Source: Albidovulum sp. (GTDB taxonomy: Bacteria > Pseudomonadota > Alphaproteobacteria > Rhodobacterales > Rhodobacteraceae). Taken from it: 64,000 nucleotides of DNA. How positions within the stretch are numbered: the first letter of the stretch is position 1; each line of letters opens with the position of its first letter. Shown one piece after another: positions 7,724 to 16,343 of this stretch. Position numbers and translations under genes: made by a program. The stretch spans positions 1 through 64,000 of the forward strand of contig JACKKB010000004.1 of assembly GCA_020637635.1 (NCBI GenBank). Direction: 5' to 3'. A model generated the notes under the pieces. That model ran no database searches, had not been told where the DNA came from, and saw only the letters and a program-made list of their open reading frames with translations.

Positions 7724-9349
7724 ATGGGCTGGATGGTGGATGAGACGGGACTTGAGCGCAATGCGGCCAATTTCGTAGCGCTGACACCCTTGTCGTTTCT
7801 TGCCCGTGCGGCGCGGATCTTTCCCGACCACCCGGCCCTGGTCCACGGACCGGAACGCTTCAGCTACCGCGACCTGCATGCGCGCGTGAGCCGCCTTGCC
7901 TCGGCGCTGGCCGCGCGGGGGGTCCGGCCCGGAGACGTGGTGGCGACGCTCCTGCCCAACATCCCCGCCCAGATCGAGGCGACATTCGGCGTTCCCGCCG
8001 CCGGCGCCGTGCTGAACACGATCAACACCCGGCTCGATGTCGATACGGTGAGCTACATCTTCGGCCATGGCGGCGCCCGCGTCGTGCTCGTCGATACCGC
8101 GCTCGTCGGCCTAGCCGAAATGGCCGTCGCCGTGATGGAAGGCGACGGACCCGAGATCGTCGAGGTCGTGGACGCGGTCTCGGGCTTCGAGGCGACGGGC
8201 CGTCATCTCACCTACGACGCGCTTCTGGCCGGGGGCGATCCCGAAGCCGTCTGGATCATGCCCAGGGACGAATGGGAGAGCCTCGCGCTCAACTACACCT
8301 CGGGCACGACGGGACGGCCGAAGGGCGTCGTCTACCACCACCGCGGCGCCTATCTTCTGGCGATGGGCACCGCGGTGAGCTGGTCGATCCCCCGCCACCC
8401 GGTCTATCTTACCATCGTGCCGCTCTTTCACTGCAACGGCTGGTGCCACAGCTGGGCGATGCCGGCCGTCGGCGGCACCATCGTCTGCTGCCGCGACATC
8501 AGCGCCCGCGCCATCTACGACGCGATCGCCGATCACGGCGTGACGCATTTCGGCGGCGCGCCGATCGTGCTCAACCTGCTCATCCAGGCCAAGGAGGCCG
8601 AGCGGCGCCCCTTCGATCATGTGGTCGAGGTCTATACCGCCGGTGCCCCGCCAGCCGCCGCCACCCTCGCCGCGGTCGAGCCTCTCGGCTTCAACGTCAC
8701 CCAGGTCTACGGTCTTACCGAGACCTACGGACATGTCACCGAATGCCTCTGGAAGAGCGATTGGGACGGCCTGCCGCATGAGGAACGCGCGGTGATCAAG
8801 GCGCGGACCGGCGTGCTCATGCCATTCATGGAAGACATCGCGGTGCAGGACGACCACGGCCACCCCGTTCCCTGCGACGGCCATACGACCGGCGAGATCG
8901 CGATCCGCGGCAATGCGGTGATGAAGGGCTACTACAAGAACCCCGAGGCGACCGCGCAGGCGTTCAGGGGCGGCTATTTCCGCTCCGGCGACATCGCCTT
9001 CCAGCATGCCGACGGCTACATCAAGATCACCGACCGCGCCAAGGACATCATCATCTCGGGCGGGGAAAACATCTCGTCGGTCGAGGTCGAGGGCGCGCTC
9101 ATGCACCATCCGGCGGTGTCGCTCTGTGCGGTGGTGGCGAAACCGGACGAGAAATGGGGCGAGGTGCCCTGCGCCTTCGTCGAGCTGAAGGAGGGCGCCA
9201 GCGTCACCGAGGCCGATCTCGTCGCGTTTGCGCGCCAGCGCCTTGCGGGCTTCATGACGCCAAAGAAGATCGTCTTTCGCGAATTGCCCAAGACCTCGAC
9301 CGGCAAGATCCAGAAATTCGAGCTGCGCCGGCTTGCAAAGGCGCTCTGA
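7724..9349 (+). CDS. AMP-forming acyl-CoA ligase (AlkK/plant AAE-like)
   Basis: This 541-residue ANL-family enzyme activates a carboxylic acid with ATP and CoA. The P-loop motif is YTSGTTGRPKGVVY near residue 190, the A5 region is VYGLTETYGHVTEC, the A7 motif is YFRSGDIA, the A8 hinge is ITDRAKDIIISGGENIS and the A10 Lys lies in PKTSTGKIQKFEL. The stretch FHCNGWCHSWAMPAVGGT resembles the medium-chain and plant AAE subgroup. The start is ATG 7724, preceded by GAGGAGG at 7712-7718, not the TTG at 7703. A fatty or aromatic medium-chain acid is the likely substrate, feeding beta-oxidation. Confidence 0.88.
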   Translation: MGWMVDETGLERNAANFVALTPLSFLARAARIFPDHPALVHGPERFSYRDLHARVSRLASALAARGVRPGDVVATLLPNIPAQIEATFGVPAAGAVLNTINTRLDVDTVSYIFGHGGARVVLVDTALVGLAEMAVAVMEGDGPEIVEVVDAVSGFEATGRHLTYDALLAGGDPEAVWIMPRDEWESLALNYTSGTTGRPKGVVYHHRGAYLLAMGTAVSWSIPRHPVYLTIVPLFHCNGWCHSWAMPAVGGTIVCCRDISARAIYDAIADHGVTHFGGAPIVLNLLIQAKEAERRPFDHVVEVYTAGAPPAAATLAAVEPLGFNVTQVYGLTETYGHVTECLWKSDWDGLPHEERAVIKARTGVLMPFMEDIAVQDDHGHPVPCDGHTTGEIAIRGNAVMKGYYKNPEATAQAFRGGYFRSGDIAFQHADGYIKITDRAKDIIISGGENISSVEVEGALMHHPAVSLCAVVAKPDEKWGEVPCAFVELKEGASVTEADLVAFARQRLAGFMTPKKIVFRELPKTSTGKIQKFELRRLAKAL

Positions 9350-9442
9350 AGCCCCCCCCGGGGCGGCGGCGCGACATTGTCCCCGCCGGGGCGATGCGCT
9401 AGGGTTTTCGCCGGTGAGGGGCAGCGAACGGACCGGCCGCCG

Positions 9443-10354
9443 GTGACGGCACTTCAGGAATATCAGCGGCTGGAATCGACGGGCCTCTGGCGCGCCACCC
9501 CGGAGGATCAGCGCCGCGAGGTGGTGGTCTCCTTCGGGGACGCGACACTCGTCATTGCCGACCCGCGCGGCGGTCATGCGCTGACCCATTGGTCTCTGCC
9601 GGCTGTGGTCCGGCTGAACCCCGCCAGACGCCCCGCGCTCTACGCGCCCGCCGCAGATGCCGGCGAGGAGCTCGAGATCGACGACGAGGCGATGATCGCC
9701 GCGCTGTCGAAGACCCAGCGCATCATCGCCGCGCGCCGTCCGCACCCCGGGCGCCTGCGGGCCGGGCTGACAACGACGTTTCTGGCCGGTCTGGCCGGGC
9801 TCGGCTTTCTCTGGCTGCCGGGCGCGCTCATCGACCACACCGCCGACGCGCTGCCGCCCGCCAAGACCCACGAGATCGGCACCGCCGCACTTGACGATCT
9901 GGCGCGGCTGACGGGGGCGCCCTGCGATGCGCCCGAGGGCACCGCCGTTCTGGCCCGGCTGGCGACCGCGCTTCTCGGTGATGGCGGCCGGATCGCGGTC
10001 CTGCCGCAGGCGCTGGACCAGGTGACCGCCCTGCCCGGCACCCTGGTCGTCGTGCCGCGCGACCGGCTCGAGACCGCGGCGGGGCCGGAGCCGCTTCTTG
10101 CCGCGATCGCCGCCGCCGCGCCGCCCCCCGGCCGCCGCGACAGTACCCGCGAGGCGCTGCGCTATGCCGGTCTCATGGCCACGCTGAACCTGCTCACGTC
10201 AGGGGAACTGCCGGCCGGGGCGCTCAAGGGCTTTGGCGAGAGGCTGCTGCGCCGGCCCGCTGAAGACCCCGCCCCGGCCACCGACCGGACCCTGGGCGCA
10301 GTCGCGATCGGCGATGCCGACTGGGTGGCGCTGCAGTCGATCTGCGCCAACTGA
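9443..10354 (+). CDS. membrane-anchored protein with a degenerate M48-peptidase-like domain
   Basis: This 303-residue protein starts at GTG 9443 (TALQEYQRLESTGLWR); the frame is open farther upstream but has no conserved character there. After an about 115-residue cytoplasmic part, a single hydrophobic helix (TTFLAGLAGLGFLWLPGALI) is followed by a soluble domain. Its segment ALPGTLVVVPRDRLE, preceded by a Cys- and Gly-bearing region, resembles the ALPGG-strand region of M48 peptidases. Where HExxH would follow, the sequence is AAIAAAAPPP. If the relation is real, the protein has lost its zinc site and is a pseudo-protease. The M48 link is inference; the gene itself is firm. Confidence 0.65.
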   Translation: MTALQEYQRLESTGLWRATPEDQRREVVVSFGDATLVIADPRGGHALTHWSLPAVVRLNPARRPALYAPAADAGEELEIDDEAMIAALSKTQRIIAARRPHPGRLRAGLTTTFLAGLAGLGFLWLPGALIDHTADALPPAKTHEIGTAALDDLARLTGAPCDAPEGTAVLARLATALLGDGGRIAVLPQALDQVTALPGTLVVVPRDRLETAAGPEPLLAAIAAAAPPPGRRDSTREALRYAGLMATLNLLTSGELPAGALKGFGERLLRRPAEDPAPATDRTLGAVAIGDADWVALQSICAN

Positions 10355-10399
10355 ACCGCGGCCCGCCGATCGTTGGGCGAGCCTTCGCGCCGGGGCCCT

Positions 10400-11506
10400 T
10401 CAGCGTGCGAAGGCGTCGGCGTAGCCGCCCCGCCGTGCCACCTGCAGCGCCAGGGCCACATCCGAGGCCGCCTCATAGGGCCCGACGAAGATCGTCCGGA
10501 TCGCGCGCCCGTTCCTGGTCTGATCGGCGATCGCGACCGGCAGGCCAAGCGTGCGCATCCGTCCGATGGCGCGTTCGGCATTCACCGGATCGGCAAAGGC
10601 CCCGATCTGCACATAGCGCGCCCTGGCCGGAACGGGCTGGCTGGTCGCGGGGCCTGCCGATGCCGCCGCCCCGGCGGGCGAGGCAGCCGGCGCCGCGGAT
10701 CCTTTCGCGGCCGGCTCATGCCGCAACGCGCCGCTTTTCCAGACGACGGCGTAGCGCCCCCCTGCCTCGATCGCGCGGGCGCGGGCCCGTTCTTCGGCGG
10801 TCGGCGGCACGGAGGAGACCTCCAGCCCGGGGATGGCAAGCGCGTTCAGCCGCGCGACCGGTTCATCCGGCGGCCTGCCGCTGCAATCGGTCACCCGGCG
10901 ACCGTCGCCGAGGAGATAGCGCCGCGCATAGGGCAGCCGGCGCGGGCAGAGCGTCTCATAGCCGATCACACGATGGTCCTCGATGAACTTCGTGGCCCCC
11001 GCAGCAGCCGCCGGGGCCGGCTTGACGCCGGTCGCGGGCCGCGCCGCCGCAGCCCTGGCCGATGCCGGTTGCGCCGCTGCCGGTTGTGCCGATGCCGGTG
11101 CCGGGGCAGCCGGACGGGCTTCGGCGGCGGCCACCGGCGCCTCGACCGGCGCGGCCGAACCTGCCGTCGCACCCGCTGACGCCGGCTCTCCCAGCGCCGG
11201 CTCGGCCGGCGTCTTGCCTTGCGCCCTGGCATCGGCGATGACCGCATTCAGGTCGTCAAGCAGACCGGGCGGAAAGGTCGGGTCATAGCCGCAGACCGGC
11301 TTGCGCTCGCGATCGACCCGGGGCACCCAGACCACGCGGCCGCCCACCCCGGCGCGCAGGAAGACGCAGCCCCGGGTATCGACATACTGGTTTCCGCCAT
11401 AGCCGACGGGCGGTGCCTCGGCGGGTCCACCGGCCTGCACGAGCGGTTGCGCCGATGCCGTTCCAGCCCAGAGCACGGCCGCCAAGAGCCTCCAGTCCAC
11501 CCGCAT
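10400..11506 (-). CDS. SPOR-domain protein with signal peptide
   Basis: This 368-residue exported protein begins with a signal peptide (LLAAVLWAGTASAQ). A globular Cys-containing part (TRGCVFLRAGVGGRVVWVPR, PVCGYDPTFPPG) follows, then a long Ala/Pro-rich linker. A C-terminal SPOR domain spans about residues 295-368 (ARYVQIGAFADPVNAERAI to FVGPYEAASDVALALQVARR). SPOR domains bind glycan strands stripped of stem peptides at the division septum, so a cell-envelope role is likely. The Ala/Pro linker is coded by imperfect repeats. The gene is on its own between the M48-like gene and upp. Confidence 0.82.
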   Translation of the reverse strand: MRVDWRLLAAVLWAGTASAQPLVQAGGPAEAPPVGYGGNQYVDTRGCVFLRAGVGGRVVWVPRVDRERKPVCGYDPTFPPGLLDDLNAVIADARAQGKTPAEPALGEPASAGATAGSAAPVEAPVAAAEARPAAPAPASAQPAAAQPASARAAAARPATGVKPAPAAAAGATKFIEDHRVIGYETLCPRRLPYARRYLLGDGRRVTDCSGRPPDEPVARLNALAIPGLEVSSVPPTAEERARARAIEAGGRYAVVWKSGALRHEPAAKGSAAPAASPAGAAASAGPATSQPVPARARYVQIGAFADPVNAERAIGRMRTLGLPVAIADQTRNGRAIRTIFVGPYEAASDVALALQVARRGGYADAFAR

Positions 11507-11571
11507 GTTCAGCCCCCGTCACCTTCCGGCAAACATGCCAAATGCCGACACGCGAGTAAAGTACTCCCCGC

Positions 11572-12204
11572 CTATTTTGTGCCGAACATCCGGTCACCCG
11601 CATCACCTAGTCCCGGAACGATGTATCCGTGGTCGTTCAGGCACTCGTCCAGCGCTGCGGTGACGATCGGCACGTCGGGATGCGCGGCCTTCATCCGCGC
11701 CACGCCCTCGGGGGCCGCCAGAAGGCACATGAAGCGGATGTTGCGCGCCCCCGACTTCTTCAGCAGGTCGACCGCTGCGGCCGAGGAATTGCCCGTCGCC
11801 AGCATCGGATCGAGAGCGATGACGAGCCGGTTCTCAAGCTCGGAGGGCACCTTGTAGTAATACTGCACCGGCTGCAGCGTCTCGGGGTCGCGGTAGAGCC
11901 CGACGAAACCCACCCGCGCGGCTGGAATGAGCTCGAGCACCCCGTCGAGAAGGCCGTTTCCGGCCCTCAGGATCGAGATGAGCGCAAGCTTCTTGCCGTC
12001 GATCACCGGCGCCTGCATGGCGCAGAGCGGGGTTTCGATCTGCCGCGTCGTCATCTCCATCTCGCGGGTGATCTCATAGGCCAGAAGCTGGCTGATCTCG
12101 CGCAGGAGCGTGCGGAAGGAATTGGTCGAGGTCTCGCGGTCGCGCATCAGGGTTAGCTTGTGCTGCACCAGCGGGTGGCGAACGACAGTCAGATGCTCAA
12201 GCAT
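11572..12204 (-). CDS. upp: uracil phosphoribosyltransferase
   Basis: This 210-residue enzyme converts uracil and PRPP to UMP. The PRPP-binding loop ALDPMLATGNSSAAAVDLL and the C-terminal GDAGDRMFGTK signature are both intact, and the length is typical. It is the last gene of the operon cdd-deoA-deoB-add-upp, and its start overlaps the add stop by 8 bp. It uses the uracil released from uridine and deoxyuridine by the pathway genes upstream. A weak GAGTA/TACTC hairpin lies just after the stop. Confidence 0.97.
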   Translation of the reverse strand: MLEHLTVVRHPLVQHKLTLMRDRETSTNSFRTLLREISQLLAYEITREMEMTTRQIETPLCAMQAPVIDGKKLALISILRAGNGLLDGVLELIPAARVGFVGLYRDPETLQPVQYYYKVPSELENRLVIALDPMLATGNSSAAAVDLLKKSGARNIRFMCLLAAPEGVARMKAAHPDVPIVTAALDECLNDHGYIVPGLGDAGDRMFGTK

Positions 12205-13177
12205 GCGCTTTCTCCAGTCTTTTCAATATCCTCTCGCGCGTATCCGGATCGCAGAACGCGGCCCGCGCCGAGGCGGCAGCGATGGCGCCCAGATCGCTTT
12301 CGTCCCAGTCGAAGGCATCCGCGAGGCCCGCGTATTCGCGCTCCATCGTGGTGTGGAAGAAGGGCGGATCGTCGGTCGAGACCGTGACCGCCACGCCGCG
12401 CGCGCGCAGCGCCGCGATCGGATGATCCTTGAGGCTCGGATAGATGCCGAGCGCCACGTTCGATCCCGGGCAGACCTCGAGCACTACCCCCGCCTCGGCG
12501 ATCTCGTCGACAAGCGAGAGATCCTCGATCGCGCGCACCCCGTGGCCGATCCTCTCGACCCCGAGATCGCGGATCGCGGCACGCACGCTCTCGGGCCCGC
12601 GCCATTCGCCGGCATGGCAGGTGAGCCGCAGCCCGGCCTCGCGCGCGGCATCAAAGGACCAGGCGAAGTCCTTGGGTTCAAGTATCTTTTCATCGCCGGC
12701 AAGGCCGAAACCGACGATCCAGTCGCCGGCGGTCTCGGCGGCGCAGAGCGCCGTCTCGCGGGCCTTCTCGGGGCCGAAATGGCGAATCGGCGTGACGATG
12801 CCGCGCAGCACGATCCCGTCGGCGCGCTCGGCCGCATCCGCAGCCTCGCGGATCGCCTGGAGAAACTCCCGCCAGGCGGAAACATCGCGCCCGCCGCAGA
12901 AATCGGGACTGAGGAAACACTCCGAATAGACAACGCCCGAAGCGGCGCTCTCGGCCAACACCGCGCGGGTCAGCCGGCCATAGTCCTCGGGGCTCTTCAG
13001 TGTTTCGGTGGCGGCCTCGTAGACCTTCAGGAAATGCCAGAAATCGGTGTAGCTGTAATCGCCGGCAGCGTTGAAGATGCCGGAGAGGTCCATCTTCTTC
13101 TCGGCTGCGAGGCCACGGATGAAGGCCGGCGGCGCGGCGCCTTCGAGATGCAGGTGAAGCTCGACCTTGGGCAGCAT
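12197..13177 (-). CDS. add: adenosine deaminase
   Basis: This 326-residue metallohydrolase deaminates adenosine and deoxyadenosine to inosine and deoxyinosine. The zinc and catalytic motifs are visible in order: VELHLHLEGA, TCHAGEW, IGHGVRA and STDDPPFF. The ATG at 13177 (LPKVELHLH) is chosen because the open frame upstream is only the antisense of deoB and shows no family similarity. It starts 1 bp after the deoB stop, with AGGAG some 11 bases upstream, and overlaps upp. A related adenine deaminase activity cannot be excluded by eye. Confidence 0.93.
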   Translation of the reverse strand: MLPKVELHLHLEGAAPPAFIRGLAAEKKMDLSGIFNAAGDYSYTDFWHFLKVYEAATETLKSPEDYGRLTRAVLAESAASGVVYSECFLSPDFCGGRDVSAWREFLQAIREAADAAERADGIVLRGIVTPIRHFGPEKARETALCAAETAGDWIVGFGLAGDEKILEPKDFAWSFDAAREAGLRLTCHAGEWRGPESVRAAIRDLGVERIGHGVRAIEDLSLVDEIAEAGVVLEVCPGSNVALGIYPSLKDHPIAALRARGVAVTVSTDDPPFFHTTMEREYAGLADAFDWDESDLGAIAAASARAAFCDPDTRERILKRLEKAHA

Positions 13178-13178
13178 C

Positions 13179-14387
13179 TCAGAGAAAGCTCCTGCCGGCA
13201 CCGCGGTCGCCAAGCCCGAGATGGGCAGCGACCGAGGCGCCGACATCGGCGAACGCCACCTGCCCCACCGCGCGCGCGCCCGCGCCCCAGGCCACGACCG
13301 GCACCCTTTCGCGGGTGTGATCGGTGCCGGTCCAGCTCGGATCGTTGCCGTGGTCGGCGGTGAAGAGCGCCAGATCCCCGGGTCGGAGCCGGGCGAGAAA
13401 GCCGGCGACAGCGGCATCGAACCATTCCAGCGCGCGCGCATAGCCAGCCGGATCGCGCCGGTGCCCGAAGAGCGTGTCGAACTCGACGAAGTTCGCAAAG
13501 GTCAAGGAACCGGGTTCGGCCGTCTCGGCCGCCTGCATCAGATGTTCGAAAAGTTCGGCATCGGGGCCCTTCCTCACATCGTCGATCCCGCGCATCGAGA
13601 AGATGTCGCCGATCTTGCCGATCGCGTGGACCCGCCTTCCCGCGGCATGGGCCCAGTCGCAGAGCGTGGGCGCGGGCGGCGCGATCGCATAGTCGTGCCG
13701 GTTGCCGGTGCGGCGGAAACTGCCGCAATCGCCGGTGAAGGGCCGCGCGATCACCCGGCCCACCTTCATCGCATGAAGGCGGGGAGCGATGTCCCGGCAG
13801 AGCTTCAGAAGCCTCTCGAGCCCGAAGGCCTCTTCATGCGCGGCGATCTGAAAGACCGAATCGGCCGAGGTGTAGCAGATCGGCCAGCCGGTCCGCAGAT
13901 GCTCGGCGCAATGCGCCTCGATGATCGGAACGCCCGAGGCATGGCAGTTGCCGAGCGTCCCGCCGGCGCCGCAAAGCCGCGCCACCTCGGCCAGGAGATC
14001 GGGCGGAAAGGCCGGCTGCGCATCGGGAAAGTAGTGCCACTCCCAGGGCACCGGAACGCCGGCAAGCTCCCAGTGGCCCGAGGGCGTATCCTTGCCGCGC
14101 GAAACCTCGCTCGCCGCTCCCCAGAGCCCGGCGGGTTCGGCGGCAAGACCCGGCATCGCGGCACCCGAGGCCAGCCGCACCGCCGCGCCAAGCCCGAGCG
14201 CGTCGAGATGCGGCATCTTGAGCGGCCCGCTGCGCCCCTCGTCGGCCCCGCCCGCGGCGCAGACCTCGGCGATATGGCCAAGCGTGTTGGCGCCGGTATC
14301 GGGCCGCGTGCCGTTGTAGAAGCTGTCGGCGTCGGGCGCGCCCCCGGCGCCGACGCTGTCCATGACGATGAGAAAGGCGCGACTCAT
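13179..14387 (-). CDS. deoB: phosphopentomutase
   Basis: This 402-residue alkaline-phosphatase-fold enzyme interconverts ribose- or deoxyribose-1-phosphate and the 5-phosphates. The metal and phosphoacceptor segments are intact: FLIVMDSVGAGGAPDADSF at the N-terminus, KDTPSGHWELAG near residue 97 and TADHGNDPSW near residue 340. It overlaps deoA by ATGA, consistent with coupled translation. Its substrate is the product of DeoA and of purine nucleoside phosphorolysis. Confidence 0.96.
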   Translation of the reverse strand: MSRAFLIVMDSVGAGGAPDADSFYNGTRPDTGANTLGHIAEVCAAGGADEGRSGPLKMPHLDALGLGAAVRLASGAAMPGLAAEPAGLWGAASEVSRGKDTPSGHWELAGVPVPWEWHYFPDAQPAFPPDLLAEVARLCGAGGTLGNCHASGVPIIEAHCAEHLRTGWPICYTSADSVFQIAAHEEAFGLERLLKLCRDIAPRLHAMKVGRVIARPFTGDCGSFRRTGNRHDYAIAPPAPTLCDWAHAAGRRVHAIGKIGDIFSMRGIDDVRKGPDAELFEHLMQAAETAEPGSLTFANFVEFDTLFGHRRDPAGYARALEWFDAAVAGFLARLRPGDLALFTADHGNDPSWTGTDHTRERVPVVAWGAGARAVGQVAFADVGASVAAHLGLGDRGAGRSFL

Positions 14388-15709
14388 GGCCTTGCCTCAC
14401 CGGGACCGATCCGTTCATGGATGAGCGCCGGCTCTTCGGGCTCTTCCGCGGCGATCCGGAAAGCTGCCAGCACCGCGGCCCCGGCGCGCTCGGCATCGCT
14501 TTGCGAGCCGGCATGGATCCGCGCCAGCGGCTCGCCCCGCTCGACCGGCTCGCCGACCGGCATCAGCCCCGAAAGCCCGACCGAGGGGTTGATCCGGTCG
14601 CCCCCCCTCAGCCGCCCGCCACCAAGCCGGACGACCGCCAGGCCGAGCGCCTCGCCGTCGACCGCGGCCACGAACCCGTCCCGCGGCGCGCCGACCTCGT
14701 GCAGGACCGGCGCCGCGGGCAACCGGTCGGGATAGCGCTCGACGAAATCCGAAGGCCCGCCCTGGGCGCGGACCATGCGCCCGAAGACCTCGGCCGCCCG
14801 GCCCGAATCGAGCGCCTCCTCGATCGCGCCCGCACCCTCCTCGGCATCGCCGGCGAGCCCCGCCAGCACCAGGGCCTCGGCGCCGAGCGCGACCGTCACG
14901 TCCCAGAGCGCCTGGCTGACGGCGAATCCGGTCAGCGTTTCCATCACTTCGATCACCTCGAGCGCGTTGCCGGCCGAAAGCGCCAGCGGCTGATCCATGT
15001 CGGTGATGAGCGCCGCCGTCCGGCAGCCGGCCCCGTTGGCCACATCGATGAGCGACCGGGCAAGCGCGCGGGCATCCTCCATCGACTTCATGAAGGCGCC
15101 CGAGCCGACCTTGACGTCAAGGACCAGCGCCTCGAGCCCGGCGGCGAGCTTCTTCGACAGGATCGAGGCGGTGATGAGGTCGATCGACTCGACCGTTCCC
15201 GTCACATCCCGGATCGCATAGAGCCGCCGGTCGGCCGGGGCGATGTCGGCCGAGGCGCCGACGATGGCGCAGCCGGTGCCGGCGACGAGCCGGTGCAAGG
15301 CCGCGCCGTCGAAATCGGTGCGAAGGCCCGGAATCGACTCGAGCTTGTCAAGCGTGCCGCCGGTATGGCCGAGCCCGCGCCCCGAGATCATCGGCACATA
15401 GGCGCCACAGGCGGCAAGCGCGGGGGCGAGAAGCAGCGAGGTGCAGTCGCCGATGCCGCCTGTCGAATGCTTGTCGATCACCGGCCCCGGCAGCGACCAG
15501 CCAAGCACCGCGCCGCTGTCGCGCATGGCACAGGTCAGCGCCACGCGCTCGGCCGCGTCGAGCCCGTTCAGGAGCACCGCCATGGCGAACGCACCCGCCT
15601 GGGCATCGGTCACCTCTCCCGAGGCGAGCCCCGCCGCGAACCAGCGCGCCGCAGCGTCGGGCAGACCCTTGCGGTCGCGCAGTTCGCCGATGATCGTGCG
15701 CGCGTCCAC
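14384..15709 (-). CDS. deoA: thymidine phosphorylase
   Basis: This 441-residue enzyme cleaves thymidine and deoxyuridine with phosphate, giving free base and deoxyribose-1-phosphate. The phosphate-binding motif VIDKHSTGGIGD and the segment LVLDVKVGSGAFMKS are intact. GTG 15709 (DARTIIGELRDRKG) is chosen: it follows the cdd stop as TGAGGTG, while the start 51 bp upstream lies within cdd. It is followed by deoB with ATGA overlap. Confidence 0.95.
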   Translation of the reverse strand: MDARTIIGELRDRKGLPDAAARWFAAGLASGEVTDAQAGAFAMAVLLNGLDAAERVALTCAMRDSGAVLGWSLPGPVIDKHSTGGIGDCTSLLLAPALAACGAYVPMISGRGLGHTGGTLDKLESIPGLRTDFDGAALHRLVAGTGCAIVGASADIAPADRRLYAIRDVTGTVESIDLITASILSKKLAAGLEALVLDVKVGSGAFMKSMEDARALARSLIDVANGAGCRTAALITDMDQPLALSAGNALEVIEVMETLTGFAVSQALWDVTVALGAEALVLAGLAGDAEEGAGAIEEALDSGRAAEVFGRMVRAQGGPSDFVERYPDRLPAAPVLHEVGAPRDGFVAAVDGEALGLAVVRLGGGRLRGGDRINPSVGLSGLMPVGEPVERGEPLARIHAGSQSDAERAGAAVLAAFRIAAEEPEEPALIHERIGPGEARP

Positions 15710-15710
15710 C

Positions 15711-16103
15711 TCAGGCCAGACCCATGTGGCCCGCATCAAAGCGGCCGGGCAGCAGGTCACCGACCGTCGTCTCCAGCGTCTTGCCGTCGGTCGTGGCCAG
15801 CGTGACCGGCGCGTCGTGGCGGCCGAATTCGGCCAGTTTCTGGCGGCAGCCGCCGCAGGGCGGCACCGGCGCCGGACTGTCGGCGATCACCGCGACCTCG
15901 CTCAGTTCGGTCTCGCCCGCGGCGACCATCGCCGCGATCGCGCCGGCCTCGGCGCAGGTCCCCTCGGGATAGGCGACGTTCTCGACGTTGCAGCCGAGAT
16001 AGACGCGGCCCGAGCGCCCGCGCACCGCGGCACCGACCTTGAAATGCGAATAGGGCGCATAGGCGTTCTCGCGCACGGCGCGGGCTTCATCGACAAGCGA
16101 CAT
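15711..16103 (-). CDS. cdd: cytidine deaminase
   Basis: This 130-residue enzyme of the small tetrameric class converts cytidine and deoxycytidine to the uridine forms. The zinc site is CAEAGAIAAMV with the catalytic Glu, plus PPCGGCRQKLAEF. Using Cys in place of His (CAE) is typical of this class. The ATG at 16103 has AAGGAG about 8 bases upstream. It is the first gene of the salvage operon and is divergent from maeB, sharing an about 240-bp promoter region. Confidence 0.95.
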   Translation of the reverse strand: MSLVDEARAVRENAYAPYSHFKVGAAVRGRSGRVYLGCNVENVAYPEGTCAEAGAIAAMVAAGETELSEVAVIADSPAPVPPCGGCRQKLAEFGRHDAPVTLATTDGKTLETTVGDLLPGRFDAGHMGLA

Positions 16104-16308
16104 GGGAACACTCCTTTGCCGCCAGACTGCGCGCGCCGGCGCGGTGATGCAAGGGCCGGCAGCCGCCGCGCGCGCCGGCCCGGGCAGCCGACGGCACGAC
16201 CCCGGCGGCGCCGATCGCACGCCGGGCTTTCCCGAGGCGACGCCAGCGCCTATGCTCCCGATGCCGGCGCGGGATGCGGAGAGGGGGCTTTTCGCCGTCC
16301 GCAATATA

Positions 16309-16322
16309 GTTTAATGTTAAAC
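16309..16322. promoter_or_regulatory. AT-rich inverted repeat before maeB
   Basis: GTTTAA-TG-TTAAAC is a perfect 6-bp-arm inverted repeat in an otherwise very GC-rich sequence, 21 bp before the maeB start. It lies in the cdd/maeB divergent region. It could be an operator or part of the maeB promoter or leader. The regulator is unknown. Confidence 0.4.
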
Positions 16323-16343
16323 AACTTTTGCGGGGAGGTCGGA

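Noticed and set aside
7724..9349. Assignment of the acyl-CoA ligase as DmdB (methylmercaptopropionate-CoA ligase)
   Set aside because: The sequence is closer to the AlkK/plant AAE subgroup by its FHCNGWCHSW segment and its N-terminus. No other dmd gene is nearby.
11551..11571. Terminator after upp
   Set aside because: A GAGTA/TACTC hairpin is present, but its stem is only 5 bp and no U-tract follows on the minus strand.
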